Assembly: GCA_044326545.1 (NCBI GenBank) | Contig: JBIRBM010000019.1 | Span: 1 to 36,471 of the forward strand | Direction of reading: 5' to 3' | DNA from: JANWJE01 sp044326545 | GTDB taxonomy: Bacteria; Chlamydiota; Chlamydiia; Chlamydiales; Parachlamydiaceae | DNA length: 36,471 nt | Part shown: in pieces, positions 1 through 8,862 of the stretch | Position numbering within the stretch: the first letter of the stretch is position 1 | Layout of the letters: every line of letters starts with the position of its first letter | Made by a program: the position numbers and the translations under genes | The notes under the pieces: generated by a model | Seen by the model: only the letters and a program-made list of their open reading frames with translations | Told to the model about the DNA's origin: nothing | The model's database searches: none

Positions 1-178
1 ATTCTCCCGAAATGGCACATACCGCCCCGTTCACTAAGCTTGAAGGCAGTCCTTCAGTTGTGGCAACTTCTTGAGGCTCAGTGTAATCTTCAACGATTGC
101 CTCTAGAGAAAAAGAGAAAAGGATGAAAAAAAAGAGCGAAACAAGATGAAAACTTTGAGGGATGAGTTTTAAACCCAT
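1..178 (-). CDS. Secreted protein, 5' part only (runs off left edge)
   Basis: Only the first 59 codons are inside the window. The ATG at 178 is preceded by AGGAG (186-190) at 7-nt spacing, a strong ribosome binding site. The product begins MGLKLIPQSF and has a hydrophobic stretch at about residues 11-27 that looks like a signal peptide. The mature start is acidic and continues into SSLVNGAVCAISGE at the edge. That last segment resembles the start of the mature part of large RHS/YD-repeat-like secreted proteins of environmental chlamydiae, but this is a memory-based hint and too little is visible to assign a family. The gene is transcribed away from tamB, in the same direction. Confidence 0.6.
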   Translation of the reverse strand, partial: MGLKLIPQSFHLVSLFFFILFSFSLEAIVEDYTEPQEVATTEGLPSSLVNGAVCAISGE

Positions 179-425
179 TTTCAGACTCCTACTGAGGATG
201 GCAATGCGTTGAGGATTTAACTGATTTAAGTCCGAAATGGATTGAAAATGAGAAGAGTATGGTGTTTTGTGGATATTTAAAGCAAGAAAAATTAATGAAA
301 TCTTTATTGTTTATTAACAAAATCTTTAATTCATTGAGGCGATATAGCAAATATCGACTTCCTTTCGATTATCAATCTCCCAGGCTGTGATTCAGCCCAA
401 AGGCAAAAAAATAGGAAGACAAGCG

Positions 426-3400
426 CTAATAGTCCTTTTTCCACTTAATAGACATCCGAATTGGAGCATCCTGTCCAAAGCCCGCTTCAGCTTCAGCTTT
501 TACATTTTTTCTCAGTTTTGCCTCAACAGCGATTGCCGGTGCAGTAGACGCGATGCTTTGATTGACTTTAATCTTAAGATTTTCGGTGATCTGCTTGCCT
601 ACTTGCAAGCCGAATTCTTTATTTTCTTTCGTTGTGTTATTTGTTAAATCTAAGTGGTCATTTCCCATGCTGTTCATTAATCGGGGATTTTCGTTTGGGG
701 TGCTTGTTGTAAAATCCAGGTGATCAATCCCAATATTATTTCGTAAACGAGAAAGAAAATCTGTCCCGCTTTTTGTTTGGCTGCTGGAGTTGAGAGAGAT
801 AAACGATTGACTCAGTTGGTCCCCTTGATCTTGGGTGATATTTGAAATCCCTCTACCAAACAATATATAGGATAAAACTTCTCTTTGAGACAGGGGAGGG
901 GCTGAACGAAAACTAATGACAGGACGATTCACAGGACCTTTAAGAATAATTTCAGCTGTAATACGATCAATTTCTTTACTCGCCACAATGTATAAGCTCG
1001 TCTTTTTGTCCGGTGCACCGGCAAAATGGATATTGCCTTGACTCAAATTAAAGACTTTCCCATTAAAATCATATTCTCCCTGTTCAAGGCGCAGATCGCC
1101 ATTGAGCTGAAGAAGATCGGGTGTTCCTGTGAGGAGGAGAGCTCCCTTCCAATCGGATTTCACATGATTTCCTTCAATCCTGATTTTTTGAGGAGCGTTT
1201 AATTTTATGTTGAGATCGATGGGAAAAGCGGTCTCTTTTTTTCCCGATGCGTGGGCTGTTTTATCATCTTCAGCAGCATTAATATATTGAATATCGATTG
1301 TTTTGATTTTTTGAGGTAGGGACTCTTCTAAGTGGATCGTCGCTTCATCAATCCCTAATTCCCCTAGCAGTTTAGCTCCTTTAGCATTTCCAACCAAATT
1401 CAGCTCTCCGCTGATTGAAATATCAATATAATCTGAGTCAATAATCAAAATCCGTGATGGATGAATATCGAATGAAAATGGAAATTGCTTCTCTTTATCT
1501 AGTTGAATCGTCCCTGTTGCTGTAATTTCTCCATTTTCACTTCCTTTAGCAGAGAAATGAGTCAGGACAATTTGAGAGCCGTCACCTTCTAAATGAGCTT
1601 CAATGTCGTGATAAAGAGCGCCGGTGCTTAGACTTTCAAAAGAGCCTTGGATGAGATCAATATTTCCTTTGATTTGAGGGGCATTCATCTGCCCGCTGAG
1701 ATTGAGCCCTATTTTAGTCTGTCCGGATAAATTTGTTGTGTCATTGTAAAATAGATGGAGGTAGGGATCTAATTCACCTTCTGCGTTTAAACTTAAGTTG
1801 AAAGGTAAGTCTTGATCTGTCTTGAACTCAAGAGGATCTAAGTTTAAAGTTAAGGGAAGATCCCCTGAAATGATCAAGGGAGTCTCTCCAATTCCTTTTA
1901 TTTCACTTTCGAGTTGAACTCCTGTCTTATTAAGAGTGAGAAAAAAAGTTCCGCTAATAAAAGGTTTTTTAGTCAAAAGATCTTCGATGATTTGCATGTG
2001 ATGGAGATTGATTGTTAATTCGCCTTCTGGTTGATGCACGCTTCCTTCAATTTTCCCTTCGAACGCTGCTCTGCCTGAGAAAGGAAGATTGGGAGCGATA
2101 AAATGAAAGAGTTCTGAGGGAACAGCATTTGTTTTAAATTGGCTGGCTATCGTCTCTTGATTGAGGTGAAAATGACCTTCAATTTCTGCCTCTCCCAGCT
2201 GCATCTCGACATGGTCTAACTTGATTTGATTGGCTCCAAAGGCTAAATTGAGAGGTTGTCTAAGTTCTAAAGGATAGGGGCCAAATTCTCCATTTAAATG
2301 ATTCAATTGAATCTGGAGCAGATTCTCTTGTCGATCCCAATGACCGGAAGAGGAAAGGAAAAAATTTTCATTCCAAAATCCACTTAATTTTATCTCAAAA
2401 GGAGACTCCCTATTGCCAGGCTTGAATGTTGTTGAACCCATCATGTGGTCCATCTGGATTGAAGCTGTTGTAATATCCTTGAAAACCCATTTCATTTCTC
2501 CATCTAAATCTTTCAAAACATTGTTGACTTGAAGGTTTCCGCTTGTCTTTTTGGCAAAGGTCTCTTGCCGCTTGATGTTTTCAGCTTCCCAATCAATCGA
2601 AAGAGCGCTAATTTCTCTTTTTGCAATCTCAACATGATGTGAAAAATGGACAGAATATTGTTCAGCGTCGAAAAATGTTGAATGCAATCCCTTGCCATTT
2701 AAAAATCCTTCCATTTGAAAAGCTGAGGATTGTCCCATTTCTGGGGTTGCATGAAGATTGAGCTTGAAATATTCTGTTTGCAATTGATCCCATTTTAAAT
2801 GATTCCCAATCAACTGAAGGCGGTAATGTGGCGTATGCGCGCTATTTTCTTGCGATAACAATTCTAAATTCAACTCTCCTTCTCCACTGATGGCAGAATT
2901 TAAGAAAGGAGACAGGATGCTGAGATCCTCAATATTTGCGTTAACATATCCTCTCCATAAACAATCAAAATAGGAATAAACCATGTTGCTCTGAAGGTGG
3001 GAATTGAGGCTGGCAATCTCTAGATTGGAGAGGGTGAACTCTTTTCCTTGATTCCAACTCAAAGAGGAAGAGGTGTGATAGGAAGTTCCCAGGTAGTCTG
3101 CAGATAAGGTAAGGTGTCCATTTAAATCTGTTTTTTCGGCTATCACTTCCAAGGAGGAGCGAATGTGTTCAAAAGATTGGTCAGCAACGATGATTTGAGG
3201 GCTTTCAAGTTGCAGATTAATCTTGGGGGATAAGAGATCTCCCGATATGTGTCCTTGCATGTTAACAAAACCTTTGATCGGGACACCGATCCGAGGTTTT
3301 AACTTGATGAGGTGGCTGATTTTACCTTGGAAATGAGAGTCAAGACGCGAGGTGTCTGGATTGACAACAGCCTCTCCTTTTATCGAAAGATAGGGGCTGT

Positions 3401-4355
3401 TCAGGCTGAAAGTGTTAACGTTAAGTCCGCTTTCGGGATTCAATGTATAACGTCCTTTTAATAATGTCTTCTCTCCAATGAGGGTAGGGATTAAGAGCGG
3501 AGATTCGTTTTGGTTTGAACTCAATGAAAGGGAAAAATGTCCTTGAATCCCTCCTCGCTCTTTTTCAAAGTCTGTTGCTAAATTTTGCCATGCAGAAGTC
3601 TGACCTGATGCATAAACCGCCAAATGTCCTTTGATATCAGGCGGTAAATCAATGTCAAGAATGTCTAAAGGAAAAAGAGCTGAATGAAAAGAGAGAGAGA
3701 GTTGATGATGTTGTGTATCGATTCCTAAACTAAAAGGAGTCAGGGAATCGTCATCATTTACCGCTTTAATAAGTAAATGAGCTGTGAGAGCAGATTTAAA
3801 AGGATTATTGCTGATTAATCCATGAACGTTGAAAGAGACGTCATTGAGAATTTTCTTTATTTGGGGAGAAAGTGGGCAATGATGAATCACATCGGGATTC
3901 ACCTTGATGTTTTGAAAGTCAATATGTTGTAATTTGAGATAGAATGGAAGAGGGGGAATGTCCCATGAATCTAGGGGTTCTTTTTTTTTATTTTCTTGAA
4001 CATTAAAGCGTTTGAGAACCTGAATGTTGTCTGCGCGAATAGTGGAAAAAATTAATCTTCCCTGAAGAAGGCTGCTATAGACGCAGGAGAGTTCTATTTT
4101 CTCTATTTTTAAAAAAGGGCCTTCTTCTTGTGAAAAGGTGAGATCTTCTAAGCTTAAATTAAGTGGAAACGAGAAATGAAATTTTTTAACTTTGATTTTA
4201 GTTCCGCTCGTCTGTTGAACATATTCCATTAATTGTTTGAGAGCCCATTTTTGTCCCCATTTTGTTTGAAGGATGCCCAAGAAGAAAATCCATAAAATGA
4301 CGATCGTTAAAAATAAGACTGAAAGCCATTTTCCTATCCGTTTTAATTTTTTCAT
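426..4355 (-). CDS. tamB: TamB-like translocation/assembly module protein (DUF490)
   Basis: 1309 residues. TamB-type proteins are anchored in the inner membrane, span the periplasm as a long beta-rich groove and work with an Omp85 partner in outer-membrane protein or lipid transport. One membrane anchor is visible near residues 10-29 after a Lys-rich start. The long middle has repeated amphipathic beta-strand character with many LNG/ISG/LKG turns, and the last ~350 residues match the conserved TamB C-terminal (DUF490) domain, with a GxxxxPxxxLxSxPPLSQxEVLSYILFG-type segment. The product ends in a strand (IKWKKDY). The start at 4355 has AAGGG six bases upstream. It lies 31 nt downstream of the tamA-like gene, so the two are very probably one operon. 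A short duplication near the C-terminus (two copies of a DHLD-T motif) is unusual. Confidence 0.9.
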   Translation of the reverse strand: MKKLKRIGKWLSVLFLTIVILWIFFLGILQTKWGQKWALKQLMEYVQQTSGTKIKVKKFHFSFPLNLSLEDLTFSQEEGPFLKIEKIELSCVYSSLLQGRLIFSTIRADNIQVLKRFNVQENKKKEPLDSWDIPPLPFYLKLQHIDFQNIKVNPDVIHHCPLSPQIKKILNDVSFNVHGLISNNPFKSALTAHLLIKAVNDDDSLTPFSLGIDTQHHQLSLSFHSALFPLDILDIDLPPDIKGHLAVYASGQTSAWQNLATDFEKERGGIQGHFSLSLSSNQNESPLLIPTLIGEKTLLKGRYTLNPESGLNVNTFSLNSPYLSIKGEAVVNPDTSRLDSHFQGKISHLIKLKPRIGVPIKGFVNMQGHISGDLLSPKINLQLESPQIIVADQSFEHIRSSLEVIAEKTDLNGHLTLSADYLGTSYHTSSSLSWNQGKEFTLSNLEIASLNSHLQSNMVYSYFDCLWRGYVNANIEDLSILSPFLNSAISGEGELNLELLSQENSAHTPHYRLQLIGNHLKWDQLQTEYFKLNLHATPEMGQSSAFQMEGFLNGKGLHSTFFDAEQYSVHFSHHVEIAKREISALSIDWEAENIKRQETFAKKTSGNLQVNNVLKDLDGEMKWVFKDITTASIQMDHMMGSTTFKPGNRESPFEIKLSGFWNENFFLSSSGHWDRQENLLQIQLNHLNGEFGPYPLELRQPLNLAFGANQIKLDHVEMQLGEAEIEGHFHLNQETIASQFKTNAVPSELFHFIAPNLPFSGRAAFEGKIEGSVHQPEGELTINLHHMQIIEDLLTKKPFISGTFFLTLNKTGVQLESEIKGIGETPLIISGDLPLTLNLDPLEFKTDQDLPFNLSLNAEGELDPYLHLFYNDTTNLSGQTKIGLNLSGQMNAPQIKGNIDLIQGSFESLSTGALYHDIEAHLEGDGSQIVLTHFSAKGSENGEITATGTIQLDKEKQFPFSFDIHPSRILIIDSDYIDISISGELNLVGNAKGAKLLGELGIDEATIHLEESLPQKIKTIDIQYINAAEDDKTAHASGKKETAFPIDLNIKLNAPQKIRIEGNHVKSDWKGALLLTGTPDLLQLNGDLRLEQGEYDFNGKVFNLSQGNIHFAGAPDKKTSLYIVASKEIDRITAEIILKGPVNRPVISFRSAPPLSQREVLSYILFGRGISNITQDQGDQLSQSFISLNSSSQTKSGTDFLSRLRNNIGIDHLDFTTSTPNENPRLMNSMGNDHLDLTNNTTKENKEFGLQVGKQITENLKIKVNQSIASTAPAIAVEAKLRKNVKAEAEAGFGQDAPIRMSIKWKKDY

Positions 4356-4386
4356 ACATTACCCTTGGAAGTCAACGCCATGCGAG

Positions 4387-6201
4387 TTAAAAAGATTGTC
4401 CAATACTAAAATAGGCTTCGAGTGAATTGTCGATGTGAGATCGTTTATTAAGAGGAAATGCTAAATCGAAACGGATCGGGCCAATAGGGGTGTAATACCG
4501 GATTCCCAATCCGATACATTGGCGAATTGCATCGTTAAAATCAGGATACGCATTTTTATAGACATTTCCAATGTCATAAAAGAAAACCAGGCCAAAATCT
4601 TCCCCGATCCGATTACGCAGTTCCATTGAATAAATAAAGAGTGAGCGGCCCCCTAGGGGTTTGCGTTCCGCTCCGATTGGACTGATCGTTGAAAATCGAT
4701 ACCCTCGAATTGTGGATTCAGAGCCCGCATAAAATCGCTCGGGAGGAGGAATTTCATGTTGATTGGCTCCAAAAATGCATCCTAGCATTAACTTAGCGGC
4801 AAATATGTGTCGCTTATCTTCAGTCAGTGCCTGATAGATTGATCCCGTAAAAGTATTAATGCAATAAGCAAATTGAGGCTTGAACATTTGGAGCGAAGGA
4901 ATTGTTTTTAAAAGGAGGGTCATCCCTTTAGTCGGCTCCAAAATACTGTCTACATTGCTCCAGCGCAATTGTAAGGGAATTTTTAAAAGGTCGAATATTC
5001 CATTAAAATCGGACCGTTGGCTGCGCATTTTTTTATACATTCCACCATAAGAGACCCGAAGAGATTCATTGATTTTCCTTTCTATTGTTCCAGAAAATGC
5101 TAGATAATTTTCGGTAAATGATTTTGTTCGCTCTTTTTGATATTCAGCCACCCAAATTAAATTTTGCTCTTGCTGCCTAAAATCGGGAATTAAGTAAGAG
5201 ACCACTCCTTCTTGAAGATCATTCCATAAATTTGTTCGAAACCCAAGTTTTTGTCCCTTCCCCCAAATATTTCGATCTTCCCATTCTCCCGTGAAGCCGG
5301 GCCCTAACGATGTTGTGTAGTTAAGGCCAAATCCAACACTCCTCTGTTTGGCCTCAACCACAGCAATTTCCATTGGGACTAAATTGCCTTCTGTCAGCTC
5401 TTCTCCGTGGGTGATATTGACTGATCCGAACAATCCTGAAAGCTCCAGCATTTCTTGCGTTTTTTCGATCTCCCGAGGATTGTATAATGCGCCTTGGGAC
5501 CAGCGAAGTTTTTTATACAAGACATCTTCTTTAACCCTTTGCAATCCTTTAATTTCAAGTTTTCCAAAATAGGTTGTAGGACCTGTTTCAACGACTAATG
5601 AAACAATCACATTCCGATTTTTCTGATCGGCATAGACATCTCTTTTTATGATTGATGCAAAGGCAAAACCTTGCAAATTTAATTGGTCTAATAACGTATC
5701 TTCAGCTGATAAAATCGTTTCAGGAAGAGCCGGAGTATTGATTTGGATTCCAAGGCTTTTAAGAGAAATAGGCGAGGATAGTGAATGATGAGGAATTTCC
5801 TCTGCATTTTGCAAATAATGAATGTCGAATGATGCAAACGGATAGATTGGGCCAGGCTCTATTTGGATGAGAACTTGAGAGTCATCTGAACCGATTGAAA
5901 AATCGACATGAGCGCCATAATAGGCTTGGCTATGAAGCGCCTCGAGAATGTTCTTCATATCGCCTTCAGCTCTTCGTTTTAGGCCGAGCAGTGTTGCAGG
6001 AGGGGTTGTTTTCAGTTTCTCTAACTGCGATGCCGATTTAATGATGGATAGAAGTTCTTGATTTTCAATACCTTCAATTAAAACTTCATAAGCGTGAAGG
6101 TTGATCGAGAAAAGAAAAAAAAGAAGTATCCAAATAAAAAGTTTTTTATTAGATTTAAATGTTATTTTTGCTTGAGTGTAAGCAGTCTGTTTAAAATTCA
6201 T
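4387..6201 (-). CDS. tamA: TamA/BamA-family outer membrane protein (Omp85)
   Basis: 604 residues. Omp85 proteins carry N-terminal POTRA domains in the periplasm and a C-terminal 16-strand barrel in the outer membrane. A hydrophobic signal segment at residues 20-37 follows an unusually long polar start. POTRA-like segments follow at about 38-115, 115-205 and 208-285; the last contains FGKLEIKGLQRV. The barrel covers about 290-604, has the diagnostic RGYRF motif (residues 499-503) and ends in GQSF with a terminal Phe, as expected for an outer-membrane barrel. Three POTRAs plus an adjacent tamB favour TamA over BamA. No clear Shine-Dalgarno precedes the ATG at 6201, but no other Met occurs before the signal segment. 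Confidence 0.88.
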   Translation of the reverse strand: MNFKQTAYTQAKITFKSNKKLFIWILLFFLFSINLHAYEVLIEGIENQELLSIIKSASQLEKLKTTPPATLLGLKRRAEGDMKNILEALHSQAYYGAHVDFSIGSDDSQVLIQIEPGPIYPFASFDIHYLQNAEEIPHHSLSSPISLKSLGIQINTPALPETILSAEDTLLDQLNLQGFAFASIIKRDVYADQKNRNVIVSLVVETGPTTYFGKLEIKGLQRVKEDVLYKKLRWSQGALYNPREIEKTQEMLELSGLFGSVNITHGEELTEGNLVPMEIAVVEAKQRSVGFGLNYTTSLGPGFTGEWEDRNIWGKGQKLGFRTNLWNDLQEGVVSYLIPDFRQQEQNLIWVAEYQKERTKSFTENYLAFSGTIERKINESLRVSYGGMYKKMRSQRSDFNGIFDLLKIPLQLRWSNVDSILEPTKGMTLLLKTIPSLQMFKPQFAYCINTFTGSIYQALTEDKRHIFAAKLMLGCIFGANQHEIPPPERFYAGSESTIRGYRFSTISPIGAERKPLGGRSLFIYSMELRNRIGEDFGLVFFYDIGNVYKNAYPDFNDAIRQCIGLGIRYYTPIGPIRFDLAFPLNKRSHIDNSLEAYFSIGQSF

Positions 6202-6299
6202 TTTACTAATGCATAAGCGTTTGACTTACAAAATTATAAAACTAATGAAGAATATAAACAAGTTAAGAGGGAAGGGGGATGTGATAACCGCTTCTAGCT

Positions 6300-6328
6300 T
6301 AGAGTCTGTTTTCAAATCTTCGATCGGC
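6300..6328. repeat. Family A element, degenerate left half
   Basis: TTAGAGTCTGTTTTCAAATC and the following TTCGATC resemble the left arm of the family A inverted repeat (consensus TAGAACCTGTTCA, then ATCTTTGATC). The right arm is absent. It sits in the divergent gap between tamA and hemL, about 55 bp before the hemL start, so it could affect the hemL leader. Confidence 0.4.
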
Positions 6329-6382
6329 TGATTTGTGTGCTAAATCTAATCAAAAGCTTGCGAATGCAGAAATGGAGTCTTT

Positions 6383-7681
6383 ATGAAAGAGCGTCCTCGA
6401 AGCAGACAAATTTATCATGAGATGTGCCAACTGATTCCGGGGGGGGTGAATTCTCCTGTTCGTTCGTGTAAAAATATGGGGCAGTCTCCGCTCGTCATTG
6501 ATAGAGCGTTTGCAGATGTGATTGTTGATGCAGATGGAGAATTTTATATTGATTATTGCGGTTCTTGGGGGGCTCTTATTCATGGCCATGCTCATCCGGT
6601 GATTGTCGAGGCAGTTAAAAAAAGATTGGAAAAAGGGACGAGCTTTGGAATTACCACAGCTTTAGAAGGTGAGCTTGCAAGAGAGGTGGTCAATCAGATT
6701 GATTCGATAGAAAAGATTCGATTTGTTTCATCAGGGACTGAAGCGACAATGAGCGTTGCGAGATTAGCAAGGGCATTTACCAACAAAGAGATGATTGTCA
6801 AGTTTAGTGGAAATTACCATGGCCATGCCGATTTATTTCTTGTTCAAGCCGGTTCCGGAGTTTTAGAGGTGTCGCCGGCAGCTTCTTCCGCAGGTATTCC
6901 GCAAGAGGTGATCAAGCATACGCTTTGCCTTCCTTATAACAATATTGAGGCTTGTCGAGATCTCTTTTATCATTCTGCCTATCGAGATCGAATCGCTGCT
7001 GTTATTTTAGAGCCTATCGCAGGAAATATGGGGGTTGTTCCTGCTGATGCTCCCTTCCTTCATTTTTTAAGGGAGGAAACGGAGAAAATGGGGGCTTTAT
7101 TGATTTTTGATGAAGTGATGACGGGGTTTCGGGTTGATGCAAAGTGTGCCCAACATCTGTATGGTGTTAAACCTGATTTGACTTGTTTTGGAAAAATCAT
7201 CGGAGGGGGCTTTCCTGCTGCTGCGTTTGGAGGAAGGGAAGATGTGATGAATGGCTTGGCTCCTATAGGAGCCGTGTATCAAGCAGGCACTCTATCTGGC
7301 AATCCGATTGCCATGGAAGGGGGATTGCAGAGTTTGCGTTTGTTGCAGCGCCCCGGTTTTTATGAAGAGTTGCAAAGAAAAACAAATCGTTTGCTCGATC
7401 CCATTAAGCTTAAAATCGCTGAAAAAGGGTGGAATGCATGTATTCAAGAGGCTGGCTCCATGTTTACCCTTTTCTTTGGTAAAAAGAAAGTCAGGAATTT
7501 GCAAGACGCTCTAGAAGTGGACGTTTTGCGATTTAGTGAATTTTTCCGATTTATGTTTGAGCGGGGAATTTATTTGCCTCCATCTCCTCATGAAGCTTGG
7601 TTTATTTCAGCAGCTCACGATGATGGGCATTTGGATCAAACGAGTGAAGCAATTTTAGAGTTTATGCAAAAGCGATGCTGA
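6383..7681 (+). CDS. hemL: Glutamate-1-semialdehyde 2,1-aminomutase
   Basis: 432 residues, the usual length for this PLP enzyme, which converts glutamate-1-semialdehyde to 5-aminolevulinate, the first committed tetrapyrrole precursor of the C5 pathway. Visible motifs: GGVNSPVR (20-27), the PLP-phosphate region SSGTEA (116-121), FSGNYHGHAD (141-150), DEVMTGFR (243-250; Asp binds the PLP ring nitrogen), and FGKIIGGGFPAAAFGG with the Schiff-base lysine at 271. The ATG has GGAG five bases upstream. It is divergent from tamA and stands alone; hemA and other heme genes are not in the window. All key residues are present, so it should be functional. Confidence 0.96.
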   Translation: MKERPRSRQIYHEMCQLIPGGVNSPVRSCKNMGQSPLVIDRAFADVIVDADGEFYIDYCGSWGALIHGHAHPVIVEAVKKRLEKGTSFGITTALEGELAREVVNQIDSIEKIRFVSSGTEATMSVARLARAFTNKEMIVKFSGNYHGHADLFLVQAGSGVLEVSPAASSAGIPQEVIKHTLCLPYNNIEACRDLFYHSAYRDRIAAVILEPIAGNMGVVPADAPFLHFLREETEKMGALLIFDEVMTGFRVDAKCAQHLYGVKPDLTCFGKIIGGGFPAAAFGGREDVMNGLAPIGAVYQAGTLSGNPIAMEGGLQSLRLLQRPGFYEELQRKTNRLLDPIKLKIAEKGWNACIQEAGSMFTLFFGKKKVRNLQDALEVDVLRFSEFFRFMFERGIYLPPSPHEAWFISAAHDDGHLDQTSEAILEFMQKRC

Positions 7682-7703
7682 AATTTTTATCAAACGTTAA
7701 GAA

Positions 7704-7718
7704 GGTGTCTAAGACACC
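7704..7718. terminator. Small perfect hairpin after hemL
   Basis: GGTGTCT-A-AGACACC is a perfect 7-bp inverted repeat 22 nt after the hemL stop. No T-run follows, so it is at best a weak or Rho-assisted 3' end. A similar CTTAGACACCCTGTTA string occurs at 18014-18029 next to another family A arm, so it may instead be repeat-associated sequence. Confidence 0.35.
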
Positions 7719-7741
7719 CTCTCAGAACTATCCGAAGATAT

Positions 7742-7800
7742 AAGAACCTGTTCAGAATCTTTAATCACAACATCGGATCAAAGATTCTGAACAAGTTCTA
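7742..7800. repeat. Family A inverted-repeat element (complete short form)
   Basis: The left arm (7742-7766) begins AAGAACCTGTTCAGAATC and the right arm (7776-7800) ends GATTCTGAACAAGTTCTA. The 25-nt arms pair with about three mismatches around a 9-nt spacer. It lies between hemL and the following hydrolase gene and ends 14 nt before that gene's start, so its hairpin would form in the 5' leader if transcription reads through. Confidence 0.8.
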
Positions 7801-7814
7801 AAAAGGGGCGAAAT

Positions 7815-8717
7815 ATGAAAGGGTCATTCAAGTTAATGTATGTCCTATTTTTGTGTATGAGCATTCGCGCATCAGCTGATGCAACATTTAAAGCAGAAGT
7901 CAAAAGAATGGATGTTGGAGATGTTACACTCGCCTATTATATTCGAGGAGAGGGAAAACCTCTGTTGATGATCAACGGTTTTCTTTCTACTATGAGCCTA
8001 TGGGATCCGGCATTGATCGAAGAACTGGCAGTAAACTATCAACTGATTTTGTTTGATAACCGCGGCGTTGGATTATCAACAGACACGAAAGAGAATCATA
8101 CAACGATATCAAAAATGGCTGATGATGTAGCCGGATTGATTAAAAACTTAGGTTATGAAAAAGTCAATATACTGGCGTGGTCAATGGGGGCGCGTATTGG
8201 ACAGCAGTTATTGATCAGGCATCCGGCTTTGATAGAAAAAGCCATACTTTGTAGTGCGAATCCTGGCGGTACCCATGCAGATAAAACCGCTGTGGATATC
8301 GAAAGCAAACTCAATAATCCAGATATCCCTGAGATAGAAAAATTGAGTTTAGTTTTTACAAATGATGAGGGAGGAAAAGCCGCTGCCAAAAATTGTCTTG
8401 CTAGATTAAAAGAAGCTGTTGCTGCAGGAACGATTCCGAACGATTTTACCATTGATAAACAGACCGCAATTCGCCAAACTCGAGCCCGTACAACTCTTTG
8501 GGATAGCAGCAATGAAAATTTTGAAGCTCTTAAGAAAATTAAACATCCCGTTTTGCTAGCAGATGGCCGAAGTGATTTGATTGATTTACCTGAAAATTCA
8601 GTCATTATCGCAAATCAAATTCCCTATTCCTGGACAGCTTTTCTTGATGGTGGACATGCTTTCTTATTTCAAAGTCATCAACAATTTTCACATTTAGTCC
8701 ATACGTTTTTAGAATGA
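7815..8717 (+). CDS. Secreted alpha/beta hydrolase
   Basis: 300 residues with a signal peptide at about 1-21 (hydrophobic core MYVLFLCMSI, cleavage near ASA). The alpha/beta-hydrolase fold is complete. The oxyanion region INGFLSTMSLWDP (53-65) has NGF where HG is more common. DNRGVGLS is at 81-88, and the nucleophile elbow AWSMGAR puts Ser at 123. The acid is probably Asp254 (GRSDLIDLP) and the catalytic His is 281 (DGGHAFLF). AAAGGGG lies a few bases before the ATG. The substrate cannot be read from sequence; relatives include esterases, lactonases and peroxidase-like hydrolases. It stands alone, bracketed by family A repeats on both sides. Confidence 0.85.
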   Translation: MKGSFKLMYVLFLCMSIRASADATFKAEVKRMDVGDVTLAYYIRGEGKPLLMINGFLSTMSLWDPALIEELAVNYQLILFDNRGVGLSTDTKENHTTISKMADDVAGLIKNLGYEKVNILAWSMGARIGQQLLIRHPALIEKAILCSANPGGTHADKTAVDIESKLNNPDIPEIEKLSLVFTNDEGGKAAAKNCLARLKEAVAAGTIPNDFTIDKQTAIRQTRARTTLWDSSNENFEALKKIKHPVLLADGRSDLIDLPENSVIIANQIPYSWTAFLDGGHAFLFQSHQQFSHLVHTFLE

Positions 8718-8725
8718 TGAAATGT

Positions 8726-8770
8726 GATAGCAGCAAACCATGGTGATCAAAGATGGTGAACAAGTTGTAA
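8726..8770. repeat. Family A element, inverted half copy
   Basis: GATAGCAGCAAACCATGGTG, then ATCAAAGATGGTGAACAAGTTGTAA, is the reverse complement of the left half of the copy at 29213-29256, with about seven differences. No partner arm is seen nearby. It starts 8 nt after the stop of the preceding hydrolase gene. Confidence 0.65.
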
Positions 8771-8819
8771 GGTCCCTTGAAAAACAGATGATTTTTGCAC
8801 AGCTTTATCGCTCGATTTT

Positions 8820-8847
8820 TCGGCCATATGGCGACCCATATGGCCGA
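8820..8847. terminator. Perfect 12-bp hairpin between convergent genes
   Basis: TCGGCCATATGG-CGAC-CCATATGGCCGA is a perfect inverted repeat with a 4-nt loop, between the plus-strand hydrolase and the minus-strand Ig-repeat gene. Each arm contains an NdeI-like CATATG core. On the plus strand a CCTTTTTT tract lies about 10 nt further on, and on the minus strand no T-run follows, so termination efficiency is uncertain. The position between convergent 3' ends supports a shared transcript end. Confidence 0.55.
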
Positions 8848-8862
8848 TGAATCACCCCTTTT

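Noticed and set aside
8153..8605. 150-codon minus-strand reading frame
   Set aside because: Antisense to the alpha/beta hydrolase with an intact catalytic triad.
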